Below, in pieces: positions 47,423 to 53,015 of a stretch of DNA of 53,015 nucleotides. The translations under genes were made by a program, and so were the position numbers. The stretch is taken from NCBI RefSeq assembly GCF_900167335.1, contig NZ_FUXI01000011.1:1-53015 (forward strand), in the 5' to 3' direction. Every line of letters starts with the position of its first letter. The stretch's first letter is position 1. The notes beneath the pieces were generated by a model. That model searched no databases and had not been told where the DNA came from. It saw only the letters and a program-made list of their open reading frames with translations. The DNA is from Pilibacter termitis (GTDB lineage Bacteria; Bacillota; Bacilli; Lactobacillales; Streptococcaceae).

Positions 47423-47472
47423 TAAAAAAACAGAAGAAAAAACAAAAAAATCGAAAGAACGAGGAGACAGTC

Positions 47473-48633
47473 ATGGAAAACACGATTGCAATCCCAAAAG
47501 GTTTTTACTTTTTAGGGAAACATATAGGCATTAAAAAACAAAAAAAAGATTTCGGCGTGGTTTATTCGCCAGAAGAATGTAGTGCAAGTGCAATGTTTAC
47601 AAAAAACCAATTTTGCGGAGAGCCAATTCCGATAGGTCGAGAGGCAATTAAAGATAAATGTCTACAAGCATTTGTTGTCACAAGCGGGATTGCCAACGTT
47701 GCAACTGGAGCAGTAGGACGAGCGAACGCTCAGAAAATAGTGGACAAATTAGCAAACGAGCTAGAAATTCCAAGCCAAAATATTCTTCCTTCCTCAACAG
47801 GAATTATTGGTCCTCAATTGCCAATTGATACGATTCTCACAGGCATGGACGGGGTAGGTGACAATCTTTCACGGCTAAATGCAAAAGAATTTGCCGAGGC
47901 AATTATGACAACGGACACGAAAGTGAAAATGCACTCAATCAAAGTTGGCGGGGCGACACTTTTAGGAATTGCCAAAGGAAGTGGCATGATTGAGCCGAAT
48001 ATGGCAACTATGCTCGTGTATTTAATGAGTGATGCGGTGGTTGAAAAAGAGGAGATTCATGAGTTACTTTCCAATAGCGTTGAGAAAAGTTTTAATAGCA
48101 TGAGCATTGATACAGATACTTCGACAAGTGATACCGTAGCACTTATGACAAGCAATCTTTACGAGGTGAAAAAAGAGGCATTTGCTAAAGCATTAGACGA
48201 GCTTTGTTTGTCGCTTTGCAAGGAAATTGTTAAAGATGCAGAAGGGGCAAAACATACGATTGAGGTGACGGTAACCAATTGTATCTCAAAGAAAGAGGCG
48301 AAAATAATTGGAAAGTCTATTGTTAATTCTCCTTTGGTGAAAACCGCTGTCTATGGAGCTGACCCAAACTGGGGTAGAATTATTATGGCAATCGGAAAAG
48401 TTGAAGAGGCTCATTTGGATAAGGATAAGCTCATTATCAAGTTAGGGGAGCATATCATCTTTCAGAATCAACAGGAGATAACAGAAAATTTCGAAAAATC
48501 CAAGGAATATTTGCAAAAAAATGATGAAATTAAGATAACGGTGATGATGAATACAGGAGTAGAAGAACACACCGTTTATGGTTGTGATTTAACCGAAGAA
48601 TACGTTGAAATTAACGGACATTACACGACATAG
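47473..48633 (+). CDS. argJ: Glutamate N-acetyltransferase / amino-acid acetyltransferase
   Basis: A 386-residue Ntn-type enzyme recycling the acetyl group from N-acetylornithine to glutamate. The self-cleavage site with nucleophilic Thr lies in EPNMATMLVYLMSDA near residue 180, followed by SIDTDTSTSD and ADPNWGRIIMAIGK. No argA or argE is in the window, so the cyclic acetyl pathway is used; whether it is also able to use acetyl-CoA cannot be told. First full gene after the arg T-box. Confidence 0.95.
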   Translation: MENTIAIPKGFYFLGKHIGIKKQKKDFGVVYSPEECSASAMFTKNQFCGEPIPIGREAIKDKCLQAFVVTSGIANVATGAVGRANAQKIVDKLANELEIPSQNILPSSTGIIGPQLPIDTILTGMDGVGDNLSRLNAKEFAEAIMTTDTKVKMHSIKVGGATLLGIAKGSGMIEPNMATMLVYLMSDAVVEKEEIHELLSNSVEKSFNSMSIDTDTSTSDTVALMTSNLYEVKKEAFAKALDELCLSLCKEIVKDAEGAKHTIEVTVTNCISKKEAKIIGKSIVNSPLVKTAVYGADPNWGRIIMAIGKVEEAHLDKDKLIIKLGEHIIFQNQQEITENFEKSKEYLQKNDEIKITVMMNTGVEEHTVYGCDLTEEYVEINGHYTT

Positions 48634-48653
48634 TGATTAAGAGAGGGGAAAAT

Positions 48654-49805
48654 ATGAGCGATTTATTTCCAAACTATGCAAGATTACCACTGGAGTTTCA
48701 AAAAGGAAGTGGGACAAAAATTTTTGATAAAGAAAACGTAGAGTATTTAGATTTGACAAGTGGCATTGGGGTGACAAATTTAGGGTATAACCACCCAGAA
48801 TTAGTCAAAGTATTGCACGACCAAGTGGAGAAAATTTGGCATATTCCGAACCTCTATGAGAGCGAACTGCAAGAAAAAGTGGCGAAACTACTAGCGATAG
48901 AGCAAGATTATCTAGCATTTTTCTGCAATAGCGGTGCGGAGGCGAACGAGGCGGCGATAAAACTTGCTAGAAAAGCGACAGGAAAAGAGAAAATTTTTAG
49001 CTTTAAACAATCATTTCATGGCAGAACGTTTGGTGCAATGAGTGCAACAGGGCAAGCAAAAATTCATCAAGGTTTCGCTCCACTTTTACCAACATTTGAC
49101 TATTTAACCTACAATTCTTTCGATGATTTGTTGAAGATTGACGAGAGTGTAGCGGCAGTAATGGTGGAAGTTATTCAAGGCGAAGGCGGCGTTCTTCCTG
49201 CAGAAAAAGAGTGGTTGCAAATGCTGGCGAAGGTGGCAAAAGACAATGGTGCGTTGCTTATCATTGACGAAGTACAAACAGGAATTGGACGAACAGGTAC
49301 GTTTTATGCTTGGTGCGATTACGGCATTTCTCCTGACATTTTCACCCTTGCAAAAGGTTTGGGAAATGGTGTGCCAGTCGGTGCCATGCTTGGAAAAAAA
49401 GAATTAGGCGAAGTATTTTCACAAGGAAGCCACGGTACAACTTTTGGTGGCAATCGTCTAGCGTTAAGTGTCGCAGAAAAAGTGATTGAGCTAGTCAACC
49501 AAGAAGAATTTTTAACAGAAGTTCAAGAAAAAAGTACCTTGGCATTTGACGTTTTACAAAAAGGTTTGGCGAAAAACAAACACGTAAAAGCCATTCGTGG
49601 AAAAGGATTGATGATTGGCATTGCTTTAGATTCAAGCGACACTCTGCAAAAGGCATTGCAAAAATTACGAGAACGACACGTTTTAGCATTAAGCGCAGGA
49701 AATGATGTGTTACGTTTATTGCCACCCCTTACGATTGCAAACGAAGAATTACAAAGTGGACTTGCAGCAATTATTCAAGTATTGGAGGAAATAGAGAATG
49801 AATAG
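48654..49805 (+). CDS. argD: Acetylornithine aminotransferase
   Basis: A 383-residue class III PLP aminotransferase. FFCNSGAEANEAAIKLAR, SFHGRTFGAMSATGQ, IIDEVQTGIGRTG and FTLAKGLGNGVPVGAM (PLP Lys near 242) are present. The start is ATG 48654 behind GAGAGGGG. It ends 8 bases inside argF, so the two are coupled. Confidence 0.95.
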   Translation: MSDLFPNYARLPLEFQKGSGTKIFDKENVEYLDLTSGIGVTNLGYNHPELVKVLHDQVEKIWHIPNLYESELQEKVAKLLAIEQDYLAFFCNSGAEANEAAIKLARKATGKEKIFSFKQSFHGRTFGAMSATGQAKIHQGFAPLLPTFDYLTYNSFDDLLKIDESVAAVMVEVIQGEGGVLPAEKEWLQMLAKVAKDNGALLIIDEVQTGIGRTGTFYAWCDYGISPDIFTLAKGLGNGVPVGAMLGKKELGEVFSQGSHGTTFGGNRLALSVAEKVIELVNQEEFLTEVQEKSTLAFDVLQKGLAKNKHVKAIRGKGLMIGIALDSSDTLQKALQKLRERHVLALSAGNDVLRLLPPLTIANEELQSGLAAIIQVLEEIENE

Positions 49806-50730
49806 CTTATACAACAAAGATTTACTAGACTTAACGGAGTTGAACAAAGAAGAATTTTTAGACATTTTACACACGGCAATTGATATGAAAAACAATCGTG
49901 AAAAATATAGCGAAGTTTTAAAAGGGAAAACGTTAATCATGATTTTTGAAAAATCTTCAACACGTACACGGATTTCTTTTGAAAGTGGTATGTATCGCTT
50001 AGGCGGGAACGCGATTGTCCTAGATTCTAAAAACACGCAAATGGGGCGTGGAGAGCCAATTCTTGACACGGCAAATGTAATGAGTCGCTATGCTGATGCG
50101 ATTATGATTCGTACATTTAGTGATGAAATGGTCAAAGAATTAGCGACACACGCAAGTATTCCCGTTGTCAACGGTTTGACTGACGGTCATCATCCTTGCC
50201 AAATTTTAGCAGATTTCCAGACAATGCTTGAAGTCAAAGGAAGTTTAGAAGACTTGAAAATTGCGTACATTGGTGACGGAAACAATATGGCACATTCATA
50301 TATTTTAGGAAGTGCAATCTTAGGAATCAACGTCTCCATTGCCACCCCTACGGCTTATCAGCCACAAGAGGAAATCGTGAAAAAAGCAATGAAACTTGCA
50401 GAAAAAAGTGGTGCAACAATTGAAATTACAACAGATCCATTTGTTGCGTGTAAAGATGCCGATTTCATTTTCACAGATGTCTGGGCAAGCATGGGAAGTG
50501 AACACGAACAAAACGAGCGAGAGAAAGCATTCCAAACGATTTATCAAGTGAATGATGAACTGGTAAAAGTGGCAAAAAGTGATTATCATTTCATGCACTG
50601 CTTACCTGCTCACCGTGAAGAAGAAGTTACGTCATCTATTATAGACGGTGAACATTCGCTCATCTACCAAGAGGCAGAAAACAGAATGCACGCACAAAAT
50701 GCTTTGTTGTATAAATTGTTGATAGCGTAG
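49798..50730 (+). CDS. argF: Ornithine carbamoyltransferase (anabolic)
   Basis: A 310-residue enzyme forming citrulline. The carbamoyl phosphate motif is KSSTRTRISFE (near 56-66), followed by DGHHPCQILADFQT, the SMG loop in DVWASMGSEHEQ and the catalytic Cys in FMHCLPAHREEE. The biosynthetic cluster around it argues for ArgF rather than the ADI-pathway ArcB. Overlaps argD by 8 bases. Confidence 0.95.
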   Translation: MNSLYNKDLLDLTELNKEEFLDILHTAIDMKNNREKYSEVLKGKTLIMIFEKSSTRTRISFESGMYRLGGNAIVLDSKNTQMGRGEPILDTANVMSRYADAIMIRTFSDEMVKELATHASIPVVNGLTDGHHPCQILADFQTMLEVKGSLEDLKIAYIGDGNNMAHSYILGSAILGINVSIATPTAYQPQEEIVKKAMKLAEKSGATIEITTDPFVACKDADFIFTDVWASMGSEHEQNEREKAFQTIYQVNDELVKVAKSDYHFMHCLPAHREEEVTSSIIDGEHSLIYQEAENRMHAQNALLYKLLIA

Positions 50731-50740
50731 GAGGAGAAGA

Positions 50741-51598
50741 ATGGAACAAAGACAGCTACAAGCAAAAATACTAATAGAAGCCTTGCCCTATATGCAACGC
50801 TTTGACGGCAAAACCATTGTCATCAAATATGGCGGTAGTGCAATGAGCAACGAAGAATTGAAAAAAAGTGTCATGCAAGACATCATACTTTTACAAATGA
50901 TTGGTGTGAATGTAGTTATCGTACACGGTGGCGGAGCGGCGATTTCTAAAGCTCTTGATTTGCATAAAATTGAACACCAATTTTTAGACGGTTTGCGTGT
51001 GACAGGAAAAGAGGCAATGGAAGTTGTTGCAAGTACGCTTATTGGGCAAGTCAATAAAAGTTTGGTGCAATATTTATCTGAAAAAGGAGCCAAAGCATTA
51101 GGACTTTCTGGTGTAGACGGTCGCATGATTGAGGCAACTCAGTTGAATGAAAAACTCGGCTATGTCGGTAAAATTACCAACATTCACCCAGAAGTTATTG
51201 AAATTGCCTTTTCTAATAAATTTATTCCGATTATCGCACCGATTGCGATGAATAAAAACGGCGACTTACTCAATGTCAATGCCGATACTGCTGCAGTTGA
51301 GATTGCAGCTGCTCTAAAGGCTGAAAAATTTATTTTGCTCACAGATGTGCGTGGCGTAATGAAAGACAAGGACGACCCAGAAACCTTTATTCCACGAATG
51401 ACGGTTAGCGAAGTAAAAGAATCTATTGCAAACGGAACAATTCAAGGAGGTATGATTCCAAAAGTACAAGCAGGGATTCATGCAATGCAAAATGGACTAA
51501 AAGAAATGACCATTATCGACGGAAGAATTAAACATTCCATTTTACTGGAACTCTTTAGCGATGTGGGCATTGGAACGTTGATAAAAAAAGACGAATAA
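50741..51598 (+). CDS. argB: Acetylglutamate kinase
   Basis: A 285-residue amino acid kinase. TIVIKYGGSAMSN, VIVHGGGAAISKAL and NADTAAVEIAAALKAEKFILLTDVRGVM are the family motifs, with GGMIPKVQAGIHAM near the end. The N-terminal helix EQRQLQAKILIEALPYMQRF is of the type that makes hexameric, arginine-inhibited enzymes. AGGAGGAG precedes the ATG, 10 bases after argF. Confidence 0.95.
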   Translation: MEQRQLQAKILIEALPYMQRFDGKTIVIKYGGSAMSNEELKKSVMQDIILLQMIGVNVVIVHGGGAAISKALDLHKIEHQFLDGLRVTGKEAMEVVASTLIGQVNKSLVQYLSEKGAKALGLSGVDGRMIEATQLNEKLGYVGKITNIHPEVIEIAFSNKFIPIIAPIAMNKNGDLLNVNADTAAVEIAAALKAEKFILLTDVRGVMKDKDDPETFIPRMTVSEVKESIANGTIQGGMIPKVQAGIHAMQNGLKEMTIIDGRIKHSILLELFSDVGIGTLIKKDE

Positions 51599-51616
51599 AA
51601 AACGGAGGAAATTACT

Positions 51617-52837
51617 ATGACAAAGACAAAATTGATTTTAGCATATTCTGGAGGACTGGATACTTCGGTCGCAATTAAATATTTATCTGAACAAAATTAT
51701 GATGTTTACGCAGTTTGCTTAGATGTCGGTGAAGGGCGTGACCTTGATTTTATCCAGAAAAAAGCCTTGACAGTCGGGGCAGTTGATAGCTATGTGTTAG
51801 ACGTAAGACAGGAATTTGCAGAGGAGTATGTCGGGTATGCAATCAAAGGGAATTTATTTTATGAGCAAAAATATCCACTCATCTCAGCACTTTCTCGTCC
51901 ACTTATTGCCAAAAAACTTGTAGAGTTGGCAGAAGAAATAGGGGCGACAGCGATTGCTCATGGTTGCACAGGTAAAGGAAATGACCAAGTACGTTTTGAT
52001 GTGGCGATTCACTCGCTTGCTCCGCATATCGAAGTAGTCGCTCCAGTTCGTGAATGGAAATGGAGCCGTGAGGAAGAAATTGATTATGCTGAAAAACATG
52101 GTGTGCCAGTACCAGCAGACAAGGAAAATCCATATTCTATTGACATGAACCTTTGGGGACGTGCGATTGAGGCAGGAATTTTAGAAAATCCTTGGGAAGT
52201 TTGTCCAGAAGATGCGTTTGAGATGACTGTTGCCATTGAAGATGCACCGGATGTACCAGAAATTATTGAGCTTGAATTTGAAAAAGGTTTGCCTATTGCA
52301 GTAAATGGTGTAGCAATGCCACTTCATGAGCTTATCCAAGAAGTAAATGCTCTTGCAGGTAAGCATGGGGTTGGAAGAATTGACCATATTGAAAACCGTC
52401 TAGTAGGAATCAAATCACGTGAAGTCTATGAATGCCCAGCAGCACTGACAATTATGAAAGCCCACAAAGACTTGGAAGATTTGACATTTGTTCGTGAAGT
52501 GAGTCATTTCAAAGCGGTCATTGAAAATGAATTAGCCAACCATATTTACAATGCACTCTGGTATAATCCAGCAACAGACGCACTGAAAGCATATATTGAT
52601 GAAACGCAAAAAAATGTGAGCGGAATTGTAAGAGTAAAACTTTTCAAAGGTCATGCCATTTGTGAAGGTCGTAAATCAGAAAACTCATTATACAACGAAA
52701 ATCTTGCAACCTACACTTCAGCAGACGAATTTGACCAAGACGCAGCAATCGGCTTTATCAAACTATACGGCCTACCAACAAAGGTAAACGCCCAAGTACA
52801 AGAAAAAAACACACAAACAAAAATTACGTTGAACTAG
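51617..52837 (+). CDS. argG: Argininosuccinate synthase
   Basis: A 406-residue ATP-dependent ligase joining citrulline and aspartate. [18 protein letters not shown] is the PP-loop, [18 protein letters not shown] and [14 protein letters not shown] are family signatures. GGAGG precedes the ATG. argH, needed for the last step, is not in the window and would be expected further right. The TAG stop is followed immediately by a palindromic repeat unit. Confidence 0.96.
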   Translation: MTKTKLILAYSGGLDTSVAIKYLSEQNYDVYAVCLDVGEGRDLDFIQKKALTVGAVDSYVLDVRQEFAEEYVGYAIKGNLFYEQKYPLISALSRPLIAKKLVELAEEIGATAIAHGCTGKGNDQVRFDVAIHSLAPHIEVVAPVREWKWSREEEIDYAEKHGVPVPADKENPYSIDMNLWGRAIEAGILENPWEVCPEDAFEMTVAIEDAPDVPEIIELEFEKGLPIAVNGVAMPLHELIQEVNALAGKHGVGRIDHIENRLVGIKSREVYECPAALTIMKAHKDLEDLTFVREVSHFKAVIENELANHIYNALWYNPATDALKAYIDETQKNVSGIVRVKLFKGHAICEGRKSENSLYNENLATYTSADEFDQDAAIGFIKLYGLPTKVNAQVQEKNTQTKITLN

Positions 52838-53015
52838 AAAAGCTACGAGGGGCGTTCAGGAGTTTGTCGCAGTGAGCCGTGACATTTACTTGCTTGAAAC
52901 TTTAGTTTCAAGTGGCACTGCGAACAGCGACCAAACTTCTGCCCCTCACAGCTAGACAAAGAAAAGCTACGAGGGGTGTTCTGAAGTCTGTGGCAGTGAG
53001 CCGTGCCGTTTACTT
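52838..53015 (+). repeat. Palindromic repeat cluster D (one full and one cut unit) after argG
   Basis: One unit at 52838-52959 (outer GAGGGGC/GCCCCTC, inner TCGC/GCGA, apical TTGAAAC/GTTTCAA) and the left arm of a second from 52962, cut by the window end. Same orientation as argG. No terminator or gene is visible in this stretch apart from the repeats. Confidence 0.85.

Overview
The window is AT-rich chromosomal DNA from a low-GC Gram-positive bacterium, most likely a member of Lactobacillales close to Enterococcaceae. Evidence: AGGAGG-type ribosome binding sites with occasional TTG/GTG starts, a glycerol kinase with the HPr-phosphorylatable histidine, a type B ribosomal protein L31, the enterococcal-like order aroF-aroB-aroC-tyrA-aroA-aroK-pheA, and T-box and lysine riboswitch control. 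The species cannot be named from the sequence alone. I saw no rRNA, tRNA, CRISPR array, prophage or transposase gene.

Layout. 1-3.7 kb: an unassigned terminated RNA region, an orphan AAA ATPase with a TOPRIM-like C-terminal part (possible phage defence), L31 and a FUSC-family membrane protein. 3.8-14.4 kb: glpK; a two-component pair (PDZ-containing NarL-type kinase plus LuxR-type regulator); a 277-bp MITE-like element; a MacB-type ABC pair; a four-gene polar amino acid ABC importer. 14.5-23.1 kb: PLP synthase pdxST, serB, a free-standing MetH reactivation protein, cobalamin-dependent metH, then serC-serA behind a long leader full of palindromic repeats. 23.2-33.5 kb: lysine riboswitch and the N-acetyl branch of lysine synthesis (lysA, dapF, dapA, dapB, dapH, asd, lysC, deacetylase, aminotransferase). 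33.5-37.1 kb: proB and proA, separated by a nuclease-ATPase gene that looks inserted. 37.1-45.9 kb: the chorismate/Phe/Tyr operon behind a leader-peptide attenuator. 46-52.8 kb: argC, then an arginine T-box and argJ-argD-argF-argB-argG.

Taken together it is an anabolic island for Ser, Met, Lys, Pro, Phe/Tyr and Arg, with PLP synthase supplying the cofactor of the SerC, LysA, aminotransferase and ArgD enzymes. Three amino-acid-sensing RNA devices of different kinds control it: a lysine riboswitch, a Tyr/Phe leader-peptide attenuator and an Arg T-box.

The most unusual features are: (1) the Tyr/Phe attenuator, whose four alternative stems can be traced base by base and which is followed by a second terminator; (2) a family of about 120-180 bp palindromes at more than a dozen places, whose two arms co-vary between copies and which in three places start exactly at a stop codon; (3) a 277-bp MITE with 18-bp inverted ends and 4-bp target duplications that carries one of these palindromes as its core; and (4) a putative defence gene splitting proBA.
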